Of a stretch of DNA of 64,000 bases, positions 53,984 through 62,878 are shown piece after piece. Position 1 is the stretch's first letter. Each line of letters opens with the position of its first letter. Location: assembly GCA_026390165.1 (NCBI GenBank), contig JAPLGM010000015.1, positions 62,001 through 126,000 on the forward strand, in the 5' to 3' direction. Origin of the DNA: Campylobacterales bacterium. GTDB taxonomy: Bacteria; Campylobacterota; Campylobacteria; Campylobacterales; Sulfurimonadaceae. A program made the translations under genes and the position numbers. Below the pieces are notes generated by a model. It had not been told where the DNA came from. It ran no database searches and saw only the letters and a program-made list of their open reading frames with translations.

Positions 53984-55947
53984 ATTAATCCCTCTTTGAT
54001 ATAAGTTGGAATATTCCAATCGTCTTGATTACTCAATAAATCAAATGCGAAGTCTGTTTTCTTTTTGTTACTATCAATATAATCTTGAATCTCAAAAGAA
54101 TTGTCTAATACCTCACTTTCTGAATTATAATTCTTGAGTTTATTTTTTATACTCACTAAATTGTCTTTATTATCAAATACATATTTTGGATTCTCAATAA
54201 TAAAAGCCTCTTCAAAACTTCTGCCGCATTTGATTTCTGTTGAATTAATTTTTATCTGATATGCAACTCTTATTTTTTGTACTATTTTTTCTTCGTTTGT
54301 TGTTGCTAGCAAATCTAATATTTTATTTTTACACGGAAGCCAATTTTTTAAACATGCATTACTTGTGTACAAATTATCCGAATTAATTATTTGACATTTT
54401 GGATATGTTGTTTGGACACTTCCTTTTTCATTGGTACTTTCTTTTTTTTCTACAGAATCAATGTCCGTAATTATTAATGTTTTAATCTCTAAAAAAATCA
54501 ATAACTCCTTAAATTTATCCATATATGCCCCACCAACTTCTATATATGAAATATATTGTTCAGATAATTTTGTACCATTTGAAGCATCCAGTTTTTTGAT
54601 GAAAATAGGCATCAAAAGTCGTTCTACTACTCCTTCAAAAAGAATTGCTTTATCAGAGAAAAAGAGTTCTCCTTTGTCTAAGGTCAAATATTGTTCCAAA
54701 AATTTTAATGTATGAGGCTCTGTAAGTTCTGTATGAAATTTTCTTAAATCTTTTATTTGAGTGCTGTAAGCATTTTTAGAAAAATATCTAATTGATTCAA
54801 ATTCAGCATTCGTCAAAATGTGGGATGAATGAGTTGATATTATTACTTGAACATTAAAACCTTTAGTAGCTAAAAAGTTAGTAATGTTTTTTATAAACAC
54901 CGTTTGCATTTGTGGATGCATATGTGCTTCTGGTTCTTCAATGAAAAGTAAATTTAAATCACACTTTTTATCTTGATGTAAAATTTCAAAACTCAAGATT
55001 TTTGAAATAATGTACATAAGATTTTTATACCCTAAACCATTGTATTTTTCAGGCAGTAAATTATCATCATGATTATAAACAAGTCTTACATTATTTCTAA
55101 AAAGGCTTTCCATTTCAATTTTTGATTGTAATTGAAGTTTTTCATTATTGATTCCAGGGAAACCAAAATCCAAAAAAGACTCGATAAATTGTTCAAAAAA
55201 AACTTCTAGCTTTTTTTCAATTTCAATATTTGCAGTATCCGTAGCTTTTATAAGCTCTTCTGAACTGTTATCTTCTTTTTTTCTTTTATAGTCATATTGC
55301 TGTTGAAAAATTGACGAAAGTTTTGTGTTGTTGGATTTACTATCTTCTAAATCTCGTTGCGCTTCAATAAAATGGCATTGTAGTAATCTTTGCACATCAG
55401 AAAATTCCAATTTACTAGCATTCTCAGTATCTGAATATGGCAGGATGATCGGTTGATAATAACTACTAAATAACAACTTGATTTTATCTATTAAATCGCT
55501 ACCGTCTAACAAATCTTTGCTGATAGTTTCTAAAAACTTTTCACTATCTTTTGGAGAATACTCAAATAAAATCTTTATCTCATTACTCTCTTCAAGTGAT
55601 GAAATAAAAGGCTTAATGTGTACCCAATTATCAGCTTCCGTATATTCTATTGTCAATATGAGTTTTATTTTAGGAATTATTTGAATAATTTCTTTAATTT
55701 TTTCTTCTTTATTTGTAGTATTAATTTGAGTAAAATAAGAATATGCGTCATAAAACTTTTGATGTGCTTTTATAGAAAAGTCTTCAAAATCAAATTTTCT
55801 ACCATTCATAAATATATTAAAAATTTCAGAGAATGATGTTTTACCTGAATTGTTTTTACCGACAATTGCCGTTGTTATATCTTCAAGGTTAATCTCTATA
55901 TTGTCTAATAATCTAAAGTTTTCTATTTTAATATTTTTGATTTTCAT
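53968..55947 (-). CDS. GajA-like OLD-family ATPase-TOPRIM nuclease
   Basis: A 659-residue OLD-family protein. The ABC-type ATPase domain has Walker A GKNNSGKT at 30-37, a signature-like NGLGYKNLMY near 303-312, Walker B LLFIEEPEAHMHP near 333-345 and STHS at 371-374. The C-terminal TOPRIM domain has FEGVVE (Glu438) and ITDIDS (Asp495, Asp497), then SFEEAFI near 577. Class 2 OLD enzymes are encoded next to UvrD-like helicases, which is the Gabija arrangement (GajA nicks DNA when NTPs fall during infection). It overlaps the antitoxin-like gene by 4 bases (ATGA). AT-rich; longer than the B. cereus GajA (578). Confidence 0.87.
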   Translation of the reverse strand: MKIKNIKIENFRLLDNIEINLEDITTAIVGKNNSGKTSFSEIFNIFMNGRKFDFEDFSIKAHQKFYDAYSYFTQINTTNKEEKIKEIIQIIPKIKLILTIEYTEADNWVHIKPFISSLEESNEIKILFEYSPKDSEKFLETISKDLLDGSDLIDKIKLLFSSYYQPIILPYSDTENASKLEFSDVQRLLQCHFIEAQRDLEDSKSNNTKLSSIFQQQYDYKRKKEDNSSEELIKATDTANIEIEKKLEVFFEQFIESFLDFGFPGINNEKLQLQSKIEMESLFRNNVRLVYNHDDNLLPEKYNGLGYKNLMYIISKILSFEILHQDKKCDLNLLFIEEPEAHMHPQMQTVFIKNITNFLATKGFNVQVIISTHSSHILTNAEFESIRYFSKNAYSTQIKDLRKFHTELTEPHTLKFLEQYLTLDKGELFFSDKAILFEGVVERLLMPIFIKKLDASNGTKLSEQYISYIEVGGAYMDKFKELLIFLEIKTLIITDIDSVEKKESTNEKGSVQTTYPKCQIINSDNLYTSNACLKNWLPCKNKILDLLATTNEEKIVQKIRVAYQIKINSTEIKCGRSFEEAFIIENPKYVFDNKDNLVSIKNKLKNYNSESEVLDNSFEIQDYIDSNKKKTDFAFDLLSNQDDWNIPTYIKEGLIWLSQ

Positions 55948-56258
55948 AATTTTCTAATTTCTTTTTTCTCTATTGTATCATTTTCATTCAAAACCTCTTC
56001 CAAACTCCCATAAACCTTTTCTTTCGGTTTACAAACCCCCTCGAAATCCCCCAAACATTCCAAAATAAACGCCAGTTTGAGAAGAGAATCGAAGGAAATA
56101 TCGCCACTGTGTTCGAAGCGTTTGAGGGAGCCTAAACTCACCCCTGAGCGGGTGGAGAGTTCTTTTTGGGTGTAGCGCAGGGTGCGTCGTCGTTCTCGAA
56201 ATTTGGTTCGGAGTTCTTCGATAATATGGTGAGGCTCTTTGGGTAAAAAGGATAACAT
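55944..56258 (-). CDS. HipB-like XRE helix-turn-helix antitoxin
   Basis: A 104-residue protein with an XRE DNA-binding domain at about 13-75 (LRTKFRERRRTLRYTQKELSTRSGVSLGSLKRFEHSG). Transcriptional repressor/antitoxin HipB proteins have this fold and lie directly before hipA. Here the next gene is the OLD nuclease, and hipA comes fourth. Base composition changes within the last 15 codons (NENDTIEKKEIRKL), which are AT-rich like gajA, so the original 3' end may have been replaced at the insertion junction. Confidence 0.8.
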   Translation of the reverse strand: MLSFLPKEPHHIIEELRTKFRERRRTLRYTQKELSTRSGVSLGSLKRFEHSGDISFDSLLKLAFILECLGDFEGVCKPKEKVYGSLEEVLNENDTIEKKEIRKL

Positions 56259-56259
56259 G

Positions 56260-56296
56260 TTAGCTCTTTTGCAATAATATTAACAATTATAGCTAA
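56260..56296 (-). promoter_or_regulatory. Promoter and candidate operator of the hipB-gajAB-hipA operon
   Basis: TATAAT (complement of 56286-56291) is a plausible -10 about 28 bp before the hipB ATG. It lies between inverted arms TTAGCT (56260-56265) and AGCTAA (56291-56296), which could be an autorepression site for the HipB-like protein. No good -35 is visible. Confidence 0.4.
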
Positions 56297-56351
56297 TATA
56301 TTATCTTTTTAATCCAACTTGCAGATTATAGAACCAACATCAATACGAAAC

Positions 56352-57902
56352 TTACTGTATCACTACTTTGTTTTTTCCACTGGTTTTGGCAGCATAAAGG
56401 GCCTCATCTACCCGCTTCAAAAACGAGTCGGCAGTATCCGTTTCTAAGAAGTTTGTTACTCCAAGGCTTATGGTAACCTTGCCTACAGCGCCAAAGGTGT
56501 GATTCTCTATTGCTTTACGCAACCGCTTGGCGAGAATAGATGCCTCATCCTCTGGGATATCCGGTTGCAGTATCATAAACTCTTCTCCTCCCCATCGGGC
56601 TAAAAGATCGCTTTTCCGGATATTCGCATTTCCGATATGGGCTATCTCTTTTAATACATGATCACCCGATATATGTCCATAGCTATCATTAACCTTTTTA
56701 AAGTCATCAATATCAAATAAAATGACGGAGAGGGCAACTTTATATCTTTTTGCTCTGTCTATGGAGTAGTGGAGAACTTCATCAAACTTCAGTCGATTAG
56801 CAATACCCGTCAGTTTGTCTATTGACGCGAGTTGTTCAAACTTCTTTTCCAAAAGCATATGTTGGGTGACATCTTTTCCTGTCGATACAAAAGAGGTGAT
56901 TTTCCCTTTGTGATTTTTGATTGCCGCAATGGCTTTATACTCGTGATAGAGTTCGCCATTTTTCTTTTTATTAACCATATAACTTCTAAAGGTCTTGCCA
57001 CTTCGTATGGTTTTCCATAAGTTTTGGTAAAAGGGTGTCGAATGTCTCCCTGATTTGACGATAGAGGCATTTTTACCGTACGACTCTTTTTTGGTAAACC
57101 CTGTTTGTTCTTCAAAAGCAGGGTTCGTATACAAAACTATCCCCTCTTTATCGGTGATTAGAACACTGTCACCGCTTACTTCAATCGCTTTTGAGAGTTG
57201 AACTAATTGGGATTCAACCTCAAGACGCATTTTTCGTAATAAGCTGATAGTAATCAAAACCATTAAAATAGCAAAGAGTGCTCTAAAAAGCTGAACGGGT
57301 AAACCGACGTATTCTTGGAAAGCAGTCGTATTTAGCAGTGAAGCCATCCCTATAGATGCATTAGAGACGATGACTCCAGCTAGTACACCATAGGCGAAGA
57401 AGCTTATGCTCAATAGGAATAGGTGCTTCTTATATAGGTGAGACCCCTCGTTATCTTTGTATTTAAATAGTGTATATGCCGTTAAAAAGGTAGCGGGAAT
57501 AGCAATCAAGTAGCGTGTCCATACATTTCCTGCTAGGTAAATATTGCTGTTTTGAAAGGTGAGGGCGATGAGCATCGTTACGAGTACGGCAGTAATAAAG
57601 ATCAGATGGGAGAATAAAAATCTTTTGAAACTATCTACAAGAGAGATGAGTCCAAAATAGAGTAAGAAAAGGTACGAAAGGGGGAGTAATAGTAAATTTA
57701 TTTTATTAAAGAGAAGGGCATTAGAAGGTTCTATGAGTTTAAACATATCGATCCACTCAACAATGCCATGAAGGATACCGAAAATACCTATCAGCCAAAG
57801 ATGTTTTACGAATCGTTTATCTTGTAACCCTTTGGGATACAACAATATCGCCCCACCAAAGGTGAAAAAAGAGAGCCCGTAAATAAAAAAAATAGTAATC
57901 AT
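56352..57902 (-). CDS. Membrane PAS-GGDEF diguanylate cyclase
   Basis: A 516-residue protein. About seven N-terminal transmembrane helices (residues 1-225), then PAS/PAC (about 232-350) and GGDEF (355-516). The active-site motif RWGGEEF is intact, and RKSD five residues before it is a c-di-GMP inhibitory I-site. It probably makes c-di-GMP in response to a membrane or redox signal. It stands alone downstream of the DUF89 gene. Confidence 0.9.
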   Translation of the reverse strand: MITIFFIYGLSFFTFGGAILLYPKGLQDKRFVKHLWLIGIFGILHGIVEWIDMFKLIEPSNALLFNKINLLLLPLSYLFLLYFGLISLVDSFKRFLFSHLIFITAVLVTMLIALTFQNSNIYLAGNVWTRYLIAIPATFLTAYTLFKYKDNEGSHLYKKHLFLLSISFFAYGVLAGVIVSNASIGMASLLNTTAFQEYVGLPVQLFRALFAILMVLITISLLRKMRLEVESQLVQLSKAIEVSGDSVLITDKEGIVLYTNPAFEEQTGFTKKESYGKNASIVKSGRHSTPFYQNLWKTIRSGKTFRSYMVNKKKNGELYHEYKAIAAIKNHKGKITSFVSTGKDVTQHMLLEKKFEQLASIDKLTGIANRLKFDEVLHYSIDRAKRYKVALSVILFDIDDFKKVNDSYGHISGDHVLKEIAHIGNANIRKSDLLARWGGEEFMILQPDIPEDEASILAKRLRKAIENHTFGAVGKVTISLGVTNFLETDTADSFLKRVDEALYAAKTSGKNKVVIQ

Positions 57903-57922
57903 AACGATGCCCTCTAAGATAA

Positions 57923-58780
57923 TTAGTCTATTTTACAGATAATAGAACCGATCTCAGCCCTGAGCGAACGCGATACGACAGAACATTTAATTTTGAGTAA
58001 AAAACAGATATTAGAACGTGTTATCGGACTCATACACTCATAATTTCCCATCCCTTTGGCAATAATAACATCGGCGTGATCGAAGAGATTTTTAGCTTCA
58101 TCACTGACACGGGCATAGACAAATCCGGGGGTATTGACACCGCTATCCATGAGGGTACAAACCTGATCGATATTAGCTTCACGCGCTTCCTTCATCGTCA
58201 CATCATTGATGATGGGATTACCTCGTACCATATAGGTGATGGCTAATTTTGGATAGAGCTTTTGGAGATGTTCGATTGCCAACGCATCGAAAATATGTTC
58301 CCCCGTATTGTCCCCGATATAGAGAAGTGTTTTTGCAGTGGTGAGTTTTTGACGTAATTTTTCTGAATCATCACAGGCAAAAGGGGTATTAAATACTGAC
58401 ATAATGGCATCGTGTAAATCAAATGTCACTTCTGCCGCCAAGTCGATCACATTCCCCACAACGGCTGTTTTGAGCAAAGCTACCAAGGGATCATTACTGT
58501 GTTCTATCGTTTCGCGTAAAAACGGGATATAGTGAAGGGCTTGAGCCGTAGCGTGTTTTTTTTCTTCATCATAGAGATCGATCTTCCCTGCTAAAACGGC
58601 CATTTGTTCATACAGTGGTGCAGCAATGACGGGAGGAGAGAGGGTAAAATCGGCATTTTCGAGAGAGGTTTTGACAAAATTAGTAATTTTCTGCCTTAAA
58701 AAATCATCTGCACCTATCGCCTTACAGACACGTTCACTTTGGGCGATGATACATCCGATACATTCATTTTGGATGGTCAT
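57923..58780 (-). CDS. DUF89 / ARMT1-like damage-control phosphatase
   Basis: A 285-residue protein of the DUF89 family, metal-dependent phosphatases that hydrolyse damaged phosphometabolites. A CIGC start, LLYIGDNTGEHIFD (the conserved Asp-Asn metal site, near 153-167), TYMVRGNPIINDVT and DVIIAKGMGNYE match the bacterial subfamily with an N-terminal CxxC. The natural substrate is unknown. It overlaps the DUF3972 gene by 4 bases. Confidence 0.82.
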   Translation of the reverse strand: MTIQNECIGCIIAQSERVCKAIGADDFLRQKITNFVKTSLENADFTLSPPVIAAPLYEQMAVLAGKIDLYDEEKKHATAQALHYIPFLRETIEHSNDPLVALLKTAVVGNVIDLAAEVTFDLHDAIMSVFNTPFACDDSEKLRQKLTTAKTLLYIGDNTGEHIFDALAIEHLQKLYPKLAITYMVRGNPIINDVTMKEAREANIDQVCTLMDSGVNTPGFVYARVSDEAKNLFDHADVIIAKGMGNYECMSPITRSNICFLLKIKCSVVSRSLRAEIGSIICKID

Positions 58781-59253
58781 TGAGCAGCATGATCATCAAT
58801 CACTTTTCCCCACATTAGTTTGTATTTACGGCGCATAAATTCAACTTCTTGTTGGGTAAGTTTGAGTTGTTCCGTGAGGGTTGCAATAGTGTTTCGATCC
58901 TCTTCATAGAGTTCTTGGAGGGAATTGAGCGCCTCTTTGAGAAACATATTTTCATTTCTTATTGACTCAATCGTCTCCTCTTTCGCAAAAAGGACTTTTT
59001 CATGAAGATTAATGATAGTACCGATTGTTTTTTCGACAAAACTGGCACCCAATGTAATATCTGCTTGCGAGCTACTGAGATCATGGAGTGTTGAGGGGAC
59101 AACACCTCCCATCATCGCAGTGGAATCGATAAGTATCTCCCCCTCTTGAATCGTTGTCGAAAGTTTCCCCCTCATAATCAAGGCTTCAACCGCATCACGA
59201 CTTATATCTGCCATTTGAGCATACGCATCAATACTCATCCACTGCTCTTGCAT
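58777..59253 (-). CDS. DUF3972 protein (helix-turn-helix plus coiled coil)
   Basis: About 158 residues. The start (MSIDAYAQMADISRDAVEALIMRGKL) resembles a MerR-like/excisionase helix-turn-helix, and the remaining two thirds is coiled coil (KEALNSLQELYEEDRNTIATLTEQLKLTQQEVEF). I place it in DUF3972, a Campylobacterota family of unknown function. The ATG at 59253, preceded by GAGG, is taken as start; a GTG three codons earlier is possible. Confidence 0.7.
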   Translation of the reverse strand: MQEQWMSIDAYAQMADISRDAVEALIMRGKLSTTIQEGEILIDSTAMMGGVVPSTLHDLSSSQADITLGASFVEKTIGTIINLHEKVLFAKEETIESIRNENMFLKEALNSLQELYEEDRNTIATLTEQLKLTQQEVEFMRRKYKLMWGKVIDDHAAQ

Positions 59254-59288
59254 CCTCACCACCTCACCATTATGTTTTTGAGTATCAA

Positions 59289-59783
59289 CTATAAAATAGT
59301 CTCTATTTCCAATGAATCCATCTCCACTTTTTTTGCTTTAGCGATACGGTCTTCTTGAAGTTTCATCCGTAATTCATCATTTTCAAGTGCCAAAATTTGC
59401 ATCGCTAGATAGGCGGAGTTAATAGCCCCCGCTTTTCCGATGGCAACGGTCGCAACAGGCATCCCTGCTGGCATTTGTACGGTCGATAAAAGGGCATCAA
59501 TACCGCTAAGGGCAGAGGCACTCATAGGGACACCGATGATGGGTTTGATTGTTTTAGAGGACAAAACACCTGCCAAATGTGCTGCCATACCCGCTGCTGC
59601 GATAAAGACCTGAGCCCCTTTTGCTTCGGCGGCAATGACATAATCCTTAGTACGTTCAGGGCTGCGGTGAGCCGATGAAATAATGAGTTCGTAGGCAACC
59701 CCAAAGTCCTCAAGGGTGTCTGAACACGCTTTCATCACCTCAAAATCGCTTTTACTTCCCATAATGATGGATACAAATTTCAT
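59289..59783 (-). CDS. purE: N5-carboxyaminoimidazole ribonucleotide mutase
   Basis: A 164-residue class I PurE converting N5-CAIR to CAIR in purine synthesis. IIMGSKSDFEVM, SAHRSPERT and AAGMAAHLAGVLSSKT are the conserved substrate-binding segments, and GVPMSASALSGIDALLSTVQMPAGMPVATVAIG completes the fold. Near full length. purK is not adjacent. Confidence 0.96.
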   Translation of the reverse strand: MKFVSIIMGSKSDFEVMKACSDTLEDFGVAYELIISSAHRSPERTKDYVIAAEAKGAQVFIAAAGMAAHLAGVLSSKTIKPIIGVPMSASALSGIDALLSTVQMPAGMPVATVAIGKAGAINSAYLAMQILALENDELRMKLQEDRIAKAKKVEMDSLEIETIL

Positions 59784-59811
59784 TTATTTTCCTTGTATTT
59801 TTTTTAAATTT

Positions 59812-60738
59812 TTAGCCATCAGCATTGATTTTGGCAATCAACTCTTGTAAAACGGTTTCTGCCTTATCGTTGTCAATTTGACATGTTCCTGCTGCATGGT
59901 GTCCGCCTCCATTATAACTGAGCATCAACTCCCCAATATTGGTTGTTGAACTTCGATTGACGATTGATTTCCCTGTTGCAAAAACGGTATTTTGATTTTT
60001 GAATCCCCATATTACGTGAATAGAGATATTTTGTTCTGGATTAAGGGCGTAAATCATGAAACGGTTCCCCGGATAGATAATCTCCTCGTTGCGTAAATCA
60101 AGGACGATTAGGTTCCCGTAGATTTTTGAACAGCGTGCTAATTGCTCTTTAAACTCCGTTGTGTATTTGGCATAAAGATCAACTCTCTCTTTGACGTCAG
60201 GAAGCTCCATAATCTCATCGATGGTGTGGTTGTAGCAATAATCGATTAAGTTCATCATCAGTTCATAGTTAGAGACTCTAAAATCTCTAAAACGCCCCAA
60301 TCCCGTACGGGAGTCCATCAAAAAGCTTAACAAATCCCACCCTTTCGGATCAAGAATATCCTCGATGCTAAATTGGGCGGCATCGGCTTTATCCACCGCC
60401 TCCATCATCTCTTCGGTGATATTATGAAGCTTCTCTTTGCCCCCATAATAGTCATAGACAACGCGAGCTGCTGAGGGAGCATCGGGCAAAATGATATGGT
60501 TCTCTTTTTTACCGTTACGAATCGTCTCACTCTCGTGGTGATCAAACGCTAAATGAACCCCTTCTACATAGGGGAGATTAGTTGTAATGTCATTGTCATT
60601 AATCTCTATCGTTCCATCTTGCATATCTTTGGGATGAACAAACTTGATCTCATCAATAATTCCCACTTCCTTGAGGATAACGGCACACACCAAGCCATCC
60701 ATATCACTACGGGTTACTAAACGGTATTTTTTAGACAT
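59812..60738 (-). CDS. DHH-family phosphoesterase
   Basis: A 308-residue cytoplasmic protein. TRSDMDGLVCAVIL at 9-22 is the DHH motif I variant (D-D), LAFDHHES near 63-70 is the DHH core, and GGGHHAAGTCQID near the C-terminus is DHHA1-type substrate binding. Family members cleave short oligonucleotides, cyclic dinucleotides, pAp or polyphosphate; the substrate here is not evident. Near neighbours are purE and a U32 protein. Confidence 0.87.
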   Translation of the reverse strand: MSKKYRLVTRSDMDGLVCAVILKEVGIIDEIKFVHPKDMQDGTIEINDNDITTNLPYVEGVHLAFDHHESETIRNGKKENHIILPDAPSAARVVYDYYGGKEKLHNITEEMMEAVDKADAAQFSIEDILDPKGWDLLSFLMDSRTGLGRFRDFRVSNYELMMNLIDYCYNHTIDEIMELPDVKERVDLYAKYTTEFKEQLARCSKIYGNLIVLDLRNEEIIYPGNRFMIYALNPEQNISIHVIWGFKNQNTVFATGKSIVNRSSTTNIGELMLSYNGGGHHAAGTCQIDNDKAETVLQELIAKINADG

Positions 60739-60787
60739 AGAAAGCCCCTTTTATTTTGAATTATTATAACGAAAAAGAAAAACAATG

Positions 60788-62080
60788 TTACTGTTTCGGA
60801 TGAGTCTGCATATCATCTGTCGCAGGGATACGAAAAAAGGTAAACTGCGGTAACTGCGTTGGGAGTTTGAAACGGTTAAGGTTTCCGCTGTGTACTTGAT
60901 CCCATACTTTCCCATTTTCAGCGACGAGCTGTTTGAAAATGATAATCCATTGCCCCTCTCTTTTTTCAATCGTTCCGATCTCATTATCACACTCTTGAAT
61001 TAAAGCATCCGTTGGGGCGACAATCTCCATCACATCATTGGGGAATGTTTTGTATTTACATTCGAAAAACTCCCCCGATTCATCGACCAGCCCCGTCACC
61101 TGGTGGGTTCCCATCATCATAGTGAAATCGAGATTTTGGGTATCATGTTTTTCAAAAGGGCGGTTGATGAGATACGCATCGGTAAATCCGCGATTTTGCA
61201 TCGTCCCAAGCTCTTGTTGATAGCTCTCTCCATCAAAATGGCCCGCATAATAATCATCAATTGCTTGTCGATAGGTTTTTGCGGTGATAGCGGCATAATA
61301 AGGGGACTTCGTTCGCCCCTCCACTTTAACCGAATCAATAGCCCCACTCTCTAAAATCTCTTGGATATGGGAGGCAAGGTTAAGATCTTTGGAATTCATA
61401 ATGTATGTCCCAATTCCCTCATGCTCTTCGAGTTTAAAGAGGGTTCCTGTTTCAGGATTGGCGGCGTACATTTCATACGGAAATCGGCAATCATTGGCAC
61501 AGCTTCCACGGTTGGGGACGCGACCGCTTTGCAATGTGGAGATGAGACATCGTCCGCTGTACGCAAAACACATGGAACCGTGGACAAACACTTCGAGTTC
61601 CAAGTCGGGGAGCTCTTCTTTGATTTGTATAAGATCTTTAAGAGAAATTTCTCGTGCAGCGATAATACGGCGCGCCCCCATATCGTAATAGACTTGCGCA
61701 TCAAGGATATTCATAACATTGGCTTGGGTCGAGAGATGAAGCGGTATCTGGGGGGCAATTTGGTGGGCGAGTTTGAGAACACCGGGGGTTGCTACGATAA
61801 ACGCATCCGGCTCTAGGGCTGCCATAGTTGCAATATGCTCTTTGAGAAGTTTGAGTTGAGAGTTAAAAGGAAAACCATTGATGGTGACATAGACCTTACG
61901 CCCACGTGCGTGAGCATACTCTATCCCCTCTTTGAAGCTCTCCAAATCGAACTCTTTACCTGAACGGATACGAAGTGAGAAGTGACTCACTCCACCATAA
62001 ACGGCATCCGCGCCGTAATCGATAGCAATTTTTAATTTTTCTAAATTTCCCGCAGGGGAGAGGAGCTCCACTTTTTTCAA
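60788..62080 (-). CDS. Peptidase U32 family protein (TrhP/YegQ-like)
   Basis: A 430-residue U32 protein. The N-terminal barrel begins VELLSPAGNLEKLKIAIDYGADAVYGG, and the family signature FVHGSMCFAYSGRCLIS is followed by a cysteine cluster (RVPNRGSCANDCRFPY) expected to bind Fe-S. E. coli TrhP uses prephenate for tRNA wobble-uridine 5-hydroxylation; that role is the closest characterised one and suits a cytoplasmic protein of this length. The C-terminal domain (380-430) is short. It lies between cheZ and the DHH gene. Confidence 0.88.
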   Translation of the reverse strand: MKKVELLSPAGNLEKLKIAIDYGADAVYGGVSHFSLRIRSGKEFDLESFKEGIEYAHARGRKVYVTINGFPFNSQLKLLKEHIATMAALEPDAFIVATPGVLKLAHQIAPQIPLHLSTQANVMNILDAQVYYDMGARRIIAAREISLKDLIQIKEELPDLELEVFVHGSMCFAYSGRCLISTLQSGRVPNRGSCANDCRFPYEMYAANPETGTLFKLEEHEGIGTYIMNSKDLNLASHIQEILESGAIDSVKVEGRTKSPYYAAITAKTYRQAIDDYYAGHFDGESYQQELGTMQNRGFTDAYLINRPFEKHDTQNLDFTMMMGTHQVTGLVDESGEFFECKYKTFPNDVMEIVAPTDALIQECDNEIGTIEKREGQWIIIFKQLVAENGKVWDQVHSGNLNRFKLPTQLPQFTFFRIPATDDMQTHPKQ

Positions 62081-62101
62081 ACGCTTAATCTCTATTCATT
62101 T

Positions 62102-62809
62102 TTATTTTTTTCCGAATGAAGCTAACAGTGCTTCGATATCATCGCTACTGACAACATCTTCCGTTGACGTGTCCCCTGGAAGATGGGTAGCCGAACTGAC
62201 CCGTTTCGTATCATCGATTTTACCCGAGAAGAGGTGATTCATATAGTTTGAGAGGGCACGCATCACATTAATAACGCGCTCAATTTTTTGGCGGTGAATA
62301 TCTTGGTATTGCATAATATCCATAACATTCATAATCGTGTCGCCACCATTTTGAAGAATATCCATAATAGTGCCCGTTTTAACTAATCCCTCTTTATTGT
62401 GTTCAAGTTGCGTTTGAAACGCTTCAACATGAGGAAACTTAAGACTAAGGGTTTCAAACAGCTCGATATTGCTTTTCAAAATTGTATTAAGGGCTTTGAT
62501 CTGCTTCTCGCCATCGCCTAGCTCATTACTGATCTCCTCAATAAGATCAAAAATTTGAGAAGCTTTTTGTTCGCTCTCTTTGGTAACATCATCAAGCTGA
62601 TGAACCATTTTATTCTCATCTGTTGGTGGAGGAGGAGGCCAGCTGTGGGAAGCAGAAACACGATAATTGTCTGGATCCATTTCATTCGTAGGTGTTTCGT
62701 CTACTTCCTCGTCTAGCGATTCCATATCGGTAAAAGATTCACCTTCTTCTTGGGTTTCATCTAAATCCATATCACCATTCATCAGCGCATCTAGCTCTTC
62801 TTGCGTCAT
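62102..62809 (-). CDS. CheZ-like chemotaxis phosphatase
   Basis: A 235-residue helical protein. An acidic N-terminus (about 1-75) precedes long helices, and DIMQYQDIHRQKIERVINVMRALSNYMNHL near residues 165-195 matches the CheZ active helix (Q-D-I-H-R-Q-K-I, the catalytic Gln in DxxxQ). The C-terminal 15 residues (SSDDIEALLASFGKK) look like the CheY-binding peptide of CheZ. This fits the diverged CheZ of Campylobacterota, which dephosphorylates CheY-P. Other che genes are not nearby. Confidence 0.78.
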   Translation of the reverse strand: MTQEELDALMNGDMDLDETQEEGESFTDMESLDEEVDETPTNEMDPDNYRVSASHSWPPPPPTDENKMVHQLDDVTKESEQKASQIFDLIEEISNELGDGEKQIKALNTILKSNIELFETLSLKFPHVEAFQTQLEHNKEGLVKTGTIMDILQNGGDTIMNVMDIMQYQDIHRQKIERVINVMRALSNYMNHLFSGKIDDTKRVSSATHLPGDTSTEDVVSSDDIEALLASFGKK

Positions 62810-62878
62810 ATCGATATCCTCTATGATTAATATTGCACTATAATAACATTAAAATCTTTAGTTTATTTGGATAAAAAA

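Larger units (their letters stand above)
51067..56258 (-). other. Composite operon hipB-gajA-gajB-hipA
   Basis: Four genes on one strand with overlaps of 4 and 16 bases and a 16-bp gap, so they are expected on one message. The outer genes form a hipBA-type toxin-antitoxin pair with the composition of the surrounding chromosome; the inner pair is AT-rich and Gabija-like. This is the most distinctive system in the window. Confidence 0.8.

Noticed and set aside
53968-55947. OLD protein as part of a PARIS, Septu or retron system
   Set aside because: The partner is a UvrD-type helicase with all core motifs, which is the Gabija arrangement; there is no AriB-like, HNH-type or reverse-transcriptase gene.
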